Shown here: piece by piece, positions 1 through 6,584 of the stretch
Position numbering within the stretch: position 1 is the first letter of the stretch
Layout: each line of letters begins with the position of its first letter
Source of the DNA: an uncultured Oscillibacter sp.
Lineage (GTDB): Bacteria > Bacillota > Clostridia > Oscillospirales > Oscillospiraceae
Direction of reading: 5' to 3'
Assembly (NCBI GenBank): GCA_902476875.1
Contig: CABSFC010000116.1
Coordinates: 1-8,024, forward strand
DNA: 8,024 bases
Translations under genes and position numbers: made by a program
Notes under the pieces: generated by a model
What the model was told of the DNA's origin: nothing
Database searches by the model: none
The model's input: the letters and a program-made list of their open reading frames with translations, nothing else

Positions 1-1
1 C

Positions 2-1786
2 GGCACCGGCTGCGTCCACACCGCCCCCGGCTTCGGCGCGGACGACTACCAGACCTGCAAGCGCTACGGCATGGACATGGTGGTGCCCGTGGACGACCAG
101 GGCCGCCACACCGACTACGCCGGCAAATACGCCGGCATGAAGACCGACGAGTCCAACCCCGTCATCCTGGCGGACATGAAAGAGAGCGGTATGCTCTTCG
201 CCTCCGAGGACATCGTCCACAGCTACCCCCACTGCTGGCGCTGCAAGGGCCCCATCATCTTCCGGGCCACCCCCCAGTGGTTCTGCTCCGTGGACTCCTT
301 CAAGGACGAGGCCTGCGCCGCCTGCGACGACGTGCGCTGGGTCCCCGGCTGGGGCATCGACCGCATGAAGTCCATGATCCGGGAGCGCACCGACTGGTGC
401 ATCAGCCGCCAGCGCAAGTGGGGCCTGCCCATCCCCGTGTTCTACTGCAGGGACTGCGGCAAGCCCATCGTCACCGACGAGACCATCAACATCATCTCCA
501 AGCTGTTCGAGGCCGAGGGCTCCAACGCCTGGTTCGCCAAGGACGCCGCCGACATCCTGCCCGCCGGCTTCACCTGCCCCCACTGCGGCAAGAGTTCCGG
601 CTTCGACAAGGAGGAGGACACCCTGGACGGCTGGTTCGACTCCGGCTCCTCCCACGTGGCCGCCATGAAGCGGGACCAGGGCTTCTGGCCCGCCACCGTG
701 TATATGGAGGGTCTGGACCAGTACCGCGGCTGGTTCCAGTCCGCCCTGCTGACCGCCGTGGGCGCCTTCGGCAAGGGCGCGCCCTTCAGGGAGTGCGTCA
801 CCCACGGCTGGACCGTGGACGGCGAGGGCAAGGCCATGCACAAATCCCTGGGCAACGGCGTGGACCCCGCCGACGTCTTCAACAAGTACGGCGCGGATCT
901 GCTGCGTCTGTGGGCCGCCAGCGCCGATTACCACGCCGACATGCGCTGCTCCGACGCCATCTTCAAGCAGCTGAGCCAGAACTACCTGAAATTCCGCAAC
1001 ACCGCCCGGTACTGCCTGGGCAACCTGGACGGCTTTGACGCCGACCGCCTGGTGCCCGCCGAGCAGATGGAGGAGCTGGACCGCTGGGCCGTCACCCGCC
1101 TGAACGCCCTCATCGAAAAGTGCGAGCGGGCCTATTACGACTATGAGTTCAACGCCGTCACCCACGCCGTCAACGATTTCTGCGTGGTGGACATGTCCAA
1201 CTTCTATCTGGACATCATCAAGGACCGGCTGTACTGCGAGGAGAAGGACGGCGCCAAGCGCCGCAGCGCCCAGACCGCCCTGTTCCTGATCCTGGACACC
1301 ATGACCAAGATCATGGCCCCCATCCTGGTCTTCACCAGCGACGAGATCTGGCAGGCCATGCCTCACCGCGCCGAGGACGACGGCCGCAACGTGGTGTTCA
1401 ACGAGATGAACAAGCCCTTCACCGCCTACGCCCTGAACGAGGCCGCCATGGCCAGGTGGGACAAGATCATCGCGGTCCGGGGCGTGGTGAACGGCGTGCT
1501 GGAGACCGCCCGGGCCGAGAAGAAGATCGGCAAGTCCCTGGAGGCCAGCGTGGATCTGACGGTCCCCGCCGAGGACGCCTTCCTGGCCGAGATGGACGGC
1601 GAGCTGCTGGCGGACCTGCTGATCGTCTCTCAGGCGCGCGTCACCGTGGGCGGCGAGCTGGCCGCCTCCGTGGAGAACGCCGCCGGGGCCAAGTGCCCCC
1701 GCTGCTGGAAGCACTCCACCCAGTCCGGTAAGGACGATCTGTGCCCCCGCTGCGCCGCCGTGGTGGCGACGCTGCCGGAATTCTGA
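2..1786 (+). CDS. ileS: Isoleucyl-tRNA synthetase, C-terminal two-thirds (5' truncated by window edge)
   Basis: This enzyme charges tRNA-Ile with isoleucine in the cytoplasm. The frame is open from base 2, so the first ATG at 71 is internal; 594 residues remain of a protein that is usually about 930, and the HIGH motif lies outside the window. Visible in order are the GTGCVHTAPGFGADDY stretch of the editing/catalytic boundary, CxxC pairs (CWRC, CRDC, CPHC), the LDGWFDSGSSH segment, the signature loop as KAMHKSLGN (829-855), the anticodon-binding helical domain, and a C-terminal zinc motif CPRCW...CPRC (from about 1696 to 1755). The signature loop is AMHKS instead of KMSKS. The second Lys is kept, and a Lys lies just before the Ala. 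The order ileS-lspA-rluD matches Bacillus subtilis. A strong terminator follows 18 bp after the stop. The identification is secure. Confidence 0.97.
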   Translation, partial: GTGCVHTAPGFGADDYQTCKRYGMDMVVPVDDQGRHTDYAGKYAGMKTDESNPVILADMKESGMLFASEDIVHSYPHCWRCKGPIIFRATPQWFCSVDSFKDEACAACDDVRWVPGWGIDRMKSMIRERTDWCISRQRKWGLPIPVFYCRDCGKPIVTDETINIISKLFEAEGSNAWFAKDAADILPAGFTCPHCGKSSGFDKEEDTLDGWFDSGSSHVAAMKRDQGFWPATVYMEGLDQYRGWFQSALLTAVGAFGKGAPFRECVTHGWTVDGEGKAMHKSLGNGVDPADVFNKYGADLLRLWAASADYHADMRCSDAIFKQLSQNYLKFRNTARYCLGNLDGFDADRLVPAEQMEELDRWAVTRLNALIEKCERAYYDYEFNAVTHAVNDFCVVDMSNFYLDIIKDRLYCEEKDGAKRRSAQTALFLILDTMTKIMAPILVFTSDEIWQAMPHRAEDDGRNVVFNEMNKPFTAYALNEAAMARWDKIIAVRGVVNGVLETARAEKKIGKSLEASVDLTVPAEDAFLAEMDGELLADLLIVSQARVTVGGELAASVENAAGAKCPRCWKHSTQSGKDDLCPRCAAVVATLPEF

Positions 1787-1804
1787 TTCCTTTTGGAAAA
1801 CGGG

Positions 1805-1840
1805 AAAAGCCCGGAAGCCGACGCTTCCGGGCTTTTCTTC
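1805..1840 (+). terminator. Rho-independent terminator after ileS
   Basis: A perfect 14-bp stem (1805-1818 pairs with 1823-1836) closes a 4-nt loop (CGAC) and has an A-rich 5' side and a TTTT-CTT-C tail. It lies 18 bp past the ileS stop. It separates ileS from the lspA operon, so lspA needs its own promoter. Confidence 0.93.
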
Positions 1841-1842
1841 TG

Positions 1843-1871
1843 TTGCAATTCCCGCCCAAAGCGTGTAAACT
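1843..1871 (+). promoter_or_regulatory. Candidate sigma-A promoter for the lspA-rluD-lipoprotein operon
   Basis: TTGCAA (1843-1848) is followed after exactly 17 bp by TAAACT (1866-1871). Each hexamer matches 4 of 6 consensus bases. It lies just after the ileS terminator and 33 bp before the lspA start, the only gap where such a promoter could sit. No operator or riboswitch is evident in the short leader. Confidence 0.5.
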
Positions 1872-1904
1872 GGTCAGGAAATCCCAATTTGAGGAGACCT
1901 GCCC

Positions 1905-2405
1905 ATGTTATATGCCGTTTTCACCGCCCTGGCCCTGGCGCTGCTGGCCCTGGACCAGTGGGTCAAGCACTGGATCACCGTCAACCTGCCCCTGGGCGAG
2001 GGCATGGACTTTCTGCCCGGCCTGGTGGAGCTGCGCGCCGTTCACAACTACGGCGCCGCCTGGTCCAGCTTTTCCGGGATGCGGTGGCTGCTGGTCATCG
2101 TCACAAGCTGCATCGTGCTGGCGGTGCTGTCCCTCCTGGTCCGCCGGACCGTCCGCCATCCGGCGGGCGTGGCCGCCTGCTTTCTGATCGTCTCCGGGGG
2201 GCTGGGCAACATCATCGACCGGGTGCGCCTGGGCTATGTGGTGGACATGTTCAACTTTTTGTTCATGGACTACCCCGTGTTCAACGTGGCGGACATCTGC
2301 GTGGTCTGCGGCTGTGCGCTGGGAGCGGTCTACTACCTGTTTCTCTACGAAAAATACGACAAAAAGGACAAGACACATGGAGAATCTGACGCTCCAACCG
2401 AATGA
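1905..2405 (+). CDS. lspA: Lipoprotein signal peptidase (signal peptidase II)
   Basis: This integral-membrane aspartyl protease removes the signal peptide from prolipoproteins after Cys diacylglyceration. Its 166 residues are the usual family size. Family motifs are visible in order: DQWVK (residues 17-21), HNYGAAWS (47-54), GGLGNIIDRV (98-107) and FNVADICVV (126-134). The two catalytic aspartates should be D105 and D130. Four hydrophobic segments fit the known topology (about 3-16, 61-79, 87-103, 130-147). The C-terminal tail is charged (EKYDKKDK) and is the part encoded in the overlap with the next gene. The start is supported by GAGGAG at 1891-1896, 8 nt upstream. It is the first gene of an operon whose third gene encodes a lipoprotein, a likely substrate. 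Confidence 0.96.
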   Translation: MLYAVFTALALALLALDQWVKHWITVNLPLGEGMDFLPGLVELRAVHNYGAAWSSFSGMRWLLVIVTSCIVLAVLSLLVRRTVRHPAGVAACFLIVSGGLGNIIDRVRLGYVVDMFNFLFMDYPVFNVADICVVCGCALGAVYYLFLYEKYDKKDKTHGESDAPTE

Positions 2406-3294
2406 ACGGGACGCCGGACAGCGCGTCGACGCGTGGCTGGCGGCCCAGCTGGAGGACATGACCCGCTCCGCCGCGGCGCGGCTGCTGGAGGAGGGCCGGG
2501 TCACGGTGTCCGGGCGGGCGCTTGCCAAAAACTACCGCCTCACCGGCGGCGAGACGGTGGAGGTCTCCCTCCCGGAGCCGGAGCCGGTGGCCGTGCGGCC
2601 CCAGGACATCCCGCTGGACGTGGTGTACGAGGACGGCGACGTCATCGTGGTGAACAAGCCCAAGGGGCTGGTGGTCCACCCCGCCCCCGGCCACCCTGAC
2701 GGCACGCTGGTCAACGCCCTGCTGTACCACTGCGGCGACAGCCTCTCCGGCATCGGCGGGGAGCTGCGGCCCGGCATCGTCCACCGCATCGACCGGGACA
2801 CCTCCGGGCTCATCATCGCGGCGAAGAACGACTTCGCCCACCAGAAATTGGCCGCCCAATTGCAGGACCACACCCTGGCCCGGGTCTACGAGTGCATCGC
2901 CGTGGGCAATCTGAAGGAGGACACCGGCACCGTGGACGCCCCCATCGGGCGGCATCCCACGGACCGGAAGAAGATGGCGGTGGTCGCAAACGGCCGCCCC
3001 GCCGTCACCCACTGGACCGTGCTGGCCCGGTATCCCGGCTTCACCTACACGCAATGCCGCCTGGAGACCGGGCGGACCCACCAGATCCGCGTCCATATGG
3101 CCCACATCGGCCACCCCATCCTGGGGGACACGGTGTACGGCAATAAAAAGCCCGTCCCCGGGCTCCAGGGCCAGTGTCTCCACGCCGTGGGGCTGCGGTT
3201 TCTCCACCCCCGGACGGGGGCGGCCGTGGAGCTGCGCTGCGATCTGCCACTGGAGTTTCAGGAGCAGCTGCGGAAGCTGGAGGCGCGGAGATGA
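2377..3294 (+). CDS. rluD: RluD-family 23S rRNA pseudouridine synthase (YlyB-like)
   Basis: This enzyme isomerises uridine to pseudouridine in structured RNA. RluD of E. coli acts on helix 69 of 23S rRNA, and the Bacillus homologue YlyB also lies directly after lspA. The 305-residue protein has an N-terminal S4 RNA-binding domain (about 13-65, RVDAWLA...SAAARLLEEGRVTVSG), then the catalytic domain with VVNKPKGLVVHP (91-102), the active-site motif HRIDRDTSG (136-144, nucleophile D139) and the C-terminal GRTHQIRVHMAHIGHPILGD. The frame is open further upstream to 2236, but ATG 2377 is chosen because AAGGA lies 8 nt before it and the S4 domain begins just after it. It overlaps the end of lspA by 29 bp in another frame, which suggests translational coupling. 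The exact target uridines are inferred, not shown. Confidence 0.94.
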   Translation: MENLTLQPNERDAGQRVDAWLAAQLEDMTRSAAARLLEEGRVTVSGRALAKNYRLTGGETVEVSLPEPEPVAVRPQDIPLDVVYEDGDVIVVNKPKGLVVHPAPGHPDGTLVNALLYHCGDSLSGIGGELRPGIVHRIDRDTSGLIIAAKNDFAHQKLAAQLQDHTLARVYECIAVGNLKEDTGTVDAPIGRHPTDRKKMAVVANGRPAVTHWTVLARYPGFTYTQCRLETGRTHQIRVHMAHIGHPILGDTVYGNKKPVPGLQGQCLHAVGLRFLHPRTGAAVELRCDLPLEFQEQLRKLEARR

Positions 3295-4031
3295 GACATC
3301 GAATCTTGGCAGCGGGCGCGGCGGCGCTGCTGGCGCTGTCCCTGGCCGCCTGCGCCGGCACAGCGGAGCCGGACGACGCCCTGCAGACGGAAAACGCGGC
3401 GCTGGCGGCGGAAAATCAGGCGCTGCAAGCGGAGAATCAGCGGCTCGCCGAGGCGCAAGCGGCGCTGGAGGAGCAGGTGTCCCGGCTGGAACAGACAGCG
3501 GCGGACACGAACGGGGACGGCTATGTGTCCTGGGAGGAGAGTAACCCCATCGACGATTTTTTTGACGAGGGGCTGTACTGGGACTGCGGCACCACGGTCT
3601 GCATGCGCATCGTGGCCGGGACCTACGCCGAGGCGTGGGAGACGGAGCTGCGCCATTTGGCGGAGACCCAAAAGGCGGAATTGCTCTACCAGGAGGACAA
3701 GGACCTGATCGACGCCTTTGTACAGGCCGTGGAGGACCAGGCGGCGTGCATGTACGACCTGGAGCTGTTCAACTGCTCCAGCCTGGAGGCGGCGCCGGGA
3801 GATGCGCGGCTGGCGACCGCCGGGACCATCTGGCTGCCCAGCGCCGCCTATAGCCGGGCGGAGGTCTACCGGGACGGCTGTTTCCGGCTGCTGTACGCCT
3901 GCGGCTTCACGGAAGGCCGGGACCAGGCGGAGGTGTTCTGCTTCAACCCCGATACCACCGGTCGGGAGCTGGACGAGCAGCTTGGAGAGGATATCCTCCA
4001 GGTGCGGGAGGCGGCGGCAGCCGAGCGGTAA
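3291..4031 (+). CDS. Small lipoprotein with leucine-zipper coiled coil and single EF-hand loop
   Basis: I do not recognise a named family. The 246-residue protein starts MRHR followed by a hydrophobic stretch and the lipobox LAAC, with C21 as the lipidation site, so it should be anchored outside the membrane. Residues 31-66 form five heptads with Leu at every seventh position (L31, 38, 45, 52, 59, 66) and Asn at the intervening core position (N35, N42, N49), a pattern favouring parallel dimers. Residues 72-83 (DTNGDGYVSWEE) fit a canonical EF-hand calcium loop: D1, N3, D5, G6, V8, E12. The C-terminal 150 residues have several Cys and helical AWETEL/AVEDQA segments that faintly recall LprI/DUF1311 proteins, but this is weak. 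ATG 3291 overlaps the rluD stop as ATGA, with GGAGG at 3279-3283; the frame is open further upstream, but only this start gives a signal peptide. Confidence 0.82.
   Translation: MRHRILAAGAAALLALSLAACAGTAEPDDALQTENAALAAENQALQAENQRLAEAQAALEEQVSRLEQTAADTNGDGYVSWEESNPIDDFFDEGLYWDCGTTVCMRIVAGTYAEAWETELRHLAETQKAELLYQEDKDLIDAFVQAVEDQAACMYDLELFNCSSLEAAPGDARLATAGTIWLPSAAYSRAEVYRDGCFRLLYACGFTEGRDQAEVFCFNPDTTGRELDEQLGEDILQVREAAAAER
3381..3485 (+). repeat. Degenerate 21-bp tandem repeats encoding leucine-zipper heptads
   Basis: Five consecutive 21-bp units begin at 3381, 3402, 3423, 3444 and 3465, each starting with a Leu (or Leu-equivalent) codon. Units 1-3 share a GAA/GAG AAC/AAT core (the E-N pair). 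The DNA copies are diverged, so the register is clearer in the protein than in the DNA. The array suggests growth of the coiled coil by duplication. Confidence 0.5.
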
Positions 4032-4046
4032 GGTCCTGATTATGTG

Positions 4047-4074
4047 AAAAACCGGCCCAAAGGGCCGGTTTTTT
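4047..4074. terminator. Bidirectional terminator between convergent operons
   Basis: AAAAACCGGCCC (4047-4058) pairs with GGGCCGGTTTTT (4062-4073) around an AAA loop. The U-tract exists on both strands. It lies 15 bp after the lipoprotein stop and 3 bp after the end of the minus-strand loader gene, so it can end transcription from both sides. Confidence 0.92.
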
Positions 4075-4076
4075 GC

Positions 4077-5072
4077 TTATTTCCGCTCTTTTTTCAGCTT
4101 CCGGATATCCTCGCCGAAGAAGGGCAACAGCTCGTACTCCCCCTCGATGCGGGAGGCGATCTGCGGCGAGTAGCGGCGGCTCAGCTCCCGGGGCGTCAGA
4201 TTCGTGTTCAGGATGGTGGACCGCTTTTCCATCAGCCGGGTGTTGACGATCTGATACAGGGCGCTCTGGACAAAGGCGGTGGTCATCTCCGTCCCCAGGT
4301 CGTCCAGAATCAGCAGGTCGCAGCTCAGCACCCGCTCCACGTCGGCGGAGGTGTCCCCCTCCTCCCCCCTGCCGAACTTCCGGCTCTCAAACCGCTGGAA
4401 CACGTGGGAGGCGGTGTCGTACACCACGGAAAAGCCCTTCCCGCTGACCTCCCGGGCGATGGCGGCGGAGAGGAAAGTCTTCCCCAGCCCCGGCGCGCCG
4501 AACAGCAGAAGGTTCCCCGGCCGCTTGCCAAAGCCGTGAGCGTACTCCGCGCAGACCTCATAGACCTTCTCCATATTCTCCCGGGGCGACATGCCGTTCT
4601 CCGTGTCAAAGCGGTCGGAGTACCAGTCCATGGAAAAGGTGTCAAAGCTCTGCCCGCCCAGATCCAGCATCCGGCTGAGTTCCTTCTGCTGCTCCTGGGC
4701 GTAGTAATTCCGCAGGCAGCGGCACACCTGGCCATTGCGGTAGCCGGTGTCGCCGCAGAGGCCGCAGGCGGGCCGTTCCTCCAGGCAGTCCGCCGACAGG
4801 CCCATGCGGGAGAGCAGCTGCCGCTTCTCCTCCTGGAGGCGCAGATTCTCCTCCCGCAGCACCTCCACCGCCGGGCCGGGGTCCGTGCCGTGGCGCAGGG
4901 CGCTGGAGATGATGCGGCTCATGGTGGAGCGCAGCTCGGCGTCGATCTCCCGCAGGCGGGGCTGGCGGCGGAAAACGCTCTCCCGCCGCTCCTCAAACCG
5001 CGCCTCCCGGAGCTGCCTGTCCGCCTCAAACCGCTGGAGCGCCAGGTGCATGATCTTTCCGTCGTACGCCAT
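4077..5072 (-). CDS. dnaI: DnaI/DnaC-like AAA+ helicase loader
   Basis: This is a cytoplasmic ATPase of the DnaC/DnaI type, which loads the replicative helicase at origins and restart sites. The 331-residue protein has a charged helical N-terminus with a coiled-coil stretch (about 67-90), a zinc-binding cluster CGLCGDTGY...CRC (C103, C106, C117, C119) typical of DnaI-type loaders, then the AAA+ domain with Walker A GAPGLGKT (192-199), Walker B LLILDDLGTE (253-262), a sensor-1-like NTNLTP (289-294) and SRI (307-309, probable arginine finger region). The start ATG has a GGGGGTG Shine-Dalgarno-like sequence overlapping the stop of the upstream DnaD-like gene, with only 6 nt between the genes. 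The pairing with a DnaD-domain protein supports a primosomal role. The symbol follows Bacillus usage; orthology is inferred, and dnaC would be an alternative label. Confidence 0.88.
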   Translation of the reverse strand: MAYDGKIMHLALQRFEADRQLREARFEERRESVFRRQPRLREIDAELRSTMSRIISSALRHGTDPGPAVEVLREENLRLQEEKRQLLSRMGLSADCLEERPACGLCGDTGYRNGQVCRCLRNYYAQEQQKELSRMLDLGGQSFDTFSMDWYSDRFDTENGMSPRENMEKVYEVCAEYAHGFGKRPGNLLLFGAPGLGKTFLSAAIAREVSGKGFSVVYDTASHVFQRFESRKFGRGEEGDTSADVERVLSCDLLILDDLGTEMTTAFVQSALYQIVNTRLMEKRSTILNTNLTPRELSRRYSPQIASRIEGEYELLPFFGEDIRKLKKERK

Positions 5073-5078
5073 ACGTCG

Positions 5079-6002
5079 TCACCCCCTGTTTCTGTGCAGG
5101 CTCTGCACATACTGCCGCAGCTCGCCGGTGGGCGCCTGGGGCTGCCCCGGCGCGGCCTTGGCCGCCGGACGGTCGCCCCGCTCCACCTCCTCCAGGGTGT
5201 GGAGCCCGGCCTCGTGCCAGCGCTTCAAAATGCCGTTGCAGTAGGGCCACTTCAGTTCGTGGCACTTCAGGACCGTCTTGTCGTAGGCCAGGGCCACGGT
5301 CTCCGGCGGGAAGCCCATCTCCTGCCAGGCGGTCAGGTACTTCTCCTCCGAGGCCACCGGCGGCCGGTCCCCCAGCCCCAGGGCCCGCATGTATTGGGGC
5401 AGGGCGCCCTGGCGCTCCGTGTACTTTTTCAGGTACTCCACCGCCGCGTGCTGGGTGTCGATGCCCATCCGGGCCCAGGCGTAGCCCTCCTTCTCGATCT
5501 GCCGCAGGGTGGGGCGGCGGCCCTCGCCGTAGCGGCGGCGCACCCGCTCGATGCAGTGGCTGACCAGAAGAAAGATCACGTCGGTGGGCAGGCCCAGGTA
5601 GTCGTTCAGTCCCAGCAGGACGCCCACGTCCGGCGTGGTCAGCTTCTTGCCCAGCTTCTTCTCCACCTCGGCGGTCAGGCTCCGGAACTCCGCGCTGCTC
5701 TCCAGCCGCTCCACGATGTCGGCCCGCTGATAGGCGGGCTTTTCGTCGGCGGGCTCCAGGGGCAGGTCCTCCGCCGGGGCGATCAGCCCCAGCGTCCGCA
5801 GGGTCTCCTCCGCCGCCTCGATGCGGGGGCGGTCCCACCGCAGCTCCCCCGCCAGAGAGCGGGGCGGCACGCTGCCGTGGTGCCGCAGGAGGGCCAGATA
5901 TAAAAGCGCCGCGTCGCCGTCGCCCTTTTCCAGCAGCCGCTTTGCCGCCTGGGCGGTCAGCGTGACGCTCTCGTCCGCCGTATGTACCAGCACATTCGCC
6001 AC
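5079..6002 (-). CDS. DnaD/DnaB-type replication initiation protein (DnaD domain protein)
   Basis: This is a 307-residue primosomal protein of the Firmicutes DnaD/DnaB superfamily, expected to remodel DNA and help deliver helicase with the adjacent loader. An N-terminal winged-helix-like part (about 13-75, with ALLYLALLRHHGSVP) is followed by two DnaD-like helical modules. The first spans about 92-200 and ends with TLRQIEKEGYAWARMGI. The second spans about 215-275 and contains YCNGILKRWHEAGLHT, the Y-x3-I-x2-W pattern of the family. A Pro/Ala-rich linker and a short C-terminal helix end the protein. I chose GTG at 6002 over the in-frame ATG at 6062 because AAGGAGGG lies 7 nt before the GTG and the predicted promoter lies between the two, so the ATG would be untranscribed. 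Whether it is the DnaB or the DnaD equivalent cannot be settled from sequence alone. Confidence 0.87.
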   Translation of the reverse strand: MANVLVHTADESVTLTAQAAKRLLEKGDGDAALLYLALLRHHGSVPPRSLAGELRWDRPRIEAAEETLRTLGLIAPAEDLPLEPADEKPAYQRADIVERLESSAEFRSLTAEVEKKLGKKLTTPDVGVLLGLNDYLGLPTDVIFLLVSHCIERVRRRYGEGRRPTLRQIEKEGYAWARMGIDTQHAAVEYLKKYTERQGALPQYMRALGLGDRPPVASEEKYLTAWQEMGFPPETVALAYDKTVLKCHELKWPYCNGILKRWHEAGLHTLEEVERGDRPAAKAAPGQPQAPTGELRQYVQSLHRNRG

Positions 6003-6008
6003 GTAAGG

Positions 6009-6018
6009 CCCTCCTTCC
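6009..6018 (-). promoter_or_regulatory. Strong ribosome binding site fixing the GTG start of the DnaD-like gene
   Basis: On the minus strand the sequence reads GGAAGGAGGG, close to a perfect anti-16S match, 6-7 nt before GTG 6002. It overrules the longer ATG-initiated reading by 20 codons. Confidence 0.85.
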
Positions 6019-6033
6019 TTTTTTGTATCCCCC

Positions 6034-6062
6034 ATTCTACACGAATTTTGCCCGAAGGACAA
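6034..6062 (-). promoter_or_regulatory. Sigma-A promoter for the dnaD-dnaI-like operon
   Basis: On the minus strand TTGTCC (6062-6057) and TAGAAT (6039-6034) are separated by exactly 17 bp. The -10 matches 5 of 6 and the -35 matches 4 of 6 consensus bases. Transcription would start near 6026-6028, about 25 nt before the GTG start and upstream of its ribosome binding site. Confidence 0.75.
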
Positions 6063-6120
6063 GCCCCAACCGAAATTGTCCCCGTCCCGGCCCTCCGTGG
6101 CCCCGGGGTCCCTCGGCGGC

Positions 6121-6163
6121 AGGACATTTTTTTGTGAATTTTTTGGAAACGTCCTGATTTTTT
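6121..6163. other. T-tract-rich spacer in the divergent promoter region, possible UP element
   Basis: Three T-runs (6127-6133, 6139-6144, 6158-6163) stand out in an otherwise GC-rich window, flanked by a short inverted pair AGGAC (6121-6125) and GTCCT (6151-6155). The stretch sits just upstream of the zapA -35 position, where AT-rich DNA can act as an UP element or bend. The neighbouring part, 6063-6120, is GC-rich and holds nothing I can name. Confidence 0.4.
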
Positions 6164-6164
6164 C

Positions 6165-6193
6165 TGGCGTGGCGGCCCGCTGTATGGTATACT
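6165..6193 (+). promoter_or_regulatory. Extended -10 promoter for zapA and the U32 gene
   Basis: TGGTATACT (6185-6193) is an extended -10 element: TG, one base, then TATACT with 5 of 6 consensus matches. The -35 position at 17 bp (TGGCGT, 6165-6170) is poor, which is common for extended -10 promoters. The leader to zapA would be about 50 nt. Confidence 0.65.
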
Positions 6194-6251
6194 GTAGGCT
6201 GTGAAAATGGGTGGCATCCGCCCTTTTATCAAAACTAAGGGGGAATTTTTC

Positions 6252-6584
6252 ATGGCAAACCGCGTCGTCGTCACGATCTGCGGCGAGGAATACACCTTTG
6301 TGGCGGAGGAATCCGCGTCCTACATGCAGAAGGTCGGCGCTTACGTCGGCGACAAAATGCAGGAGGTCCTGGTGGGCGCCAAGGTGGGCCGCACCGACGC
6401 CGCCGTCCTGACCGCCGCCAACATCGCGGACGAGCTGTTCAAGGCCCAGGCCGCCGCGGAGCAGCTCCGCGGCCAGATCAAGGGCTATCTGGACGAGGCC
6501 GGCAAGGCCCAGGCCGAGGTCAGCGAGCTGAAGCGGGAGGTCTTCCGCCTGCAGCAGAAGCTGGACGGCCGGAACCGCGGATGA
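6252..6584 (+). CDS. zapA: Cell division protein ZapA
   Basis: This small cytoplasmic protein binds FtsZ and bundles its filaments at the division site. The 110-residue product fits the family: an N-terminal beta-rich segment NRVVVTICGEEYTFVAEES, then YMQKVGAYVGDKMQEV, the conserved helix DAAVLTAANIADELFKAQ (about 49-66) and a C-terminal coiled coil (about 67-105) for dimer and tetramer assembly. The frame is open from 6201, but ATG 6252 is chosen because AAGGGGGA lies 7 nt upstream and MANRV is a typical ZapA start. The gene is led by its own promoter, and its stop overlaps the U32 start as ATGA, so the two are probably co-translated. Pairing of zapA with a U32 gene is, to my knowledge, common in Clostridia. 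Confidence 0.94.
   Translation: MANRVVVTICGEEYTFVAEESASYMQKVGAYVGDKMQEVLVGAKVGRTDAAVLTAANIADELFKAQAAAEQLRGQIKGYLDEAGKAQAEVSELKREVFRLQQKLDGRNRG

Noticed and set aside
71..73. ATG 71 as the start of ileS
   Set aside because: The frame continues upstream to base 2 with conserved IleS residues (GTGCVHTAPGF), so this Met is internal.
2281..3207. A 308-codon minus-strand frame opposite rluD
   Set aside because: Antisense to a strongly conserved gene, with His/Val/Gly-rich shadow composition and no start signals.
4044..5903. A 619-codon open frame on the plus strand opposite the loader and DnaD-like genes
   Set aside because: It lies antisense to two clearly conserved genes, has low-complexity Leu/Gln/Gly/Pro-rich composition and no ribosome binding site, and starts inside the terminator. 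It is a high-GC shadow frame.
6063..6120. Possible GC-rich attenuator or terminator before the T-run at 6127
   Set aside because: No stem of convincing length ends next to the T-tract; only short, imperfect GGCC pairings could be formed.
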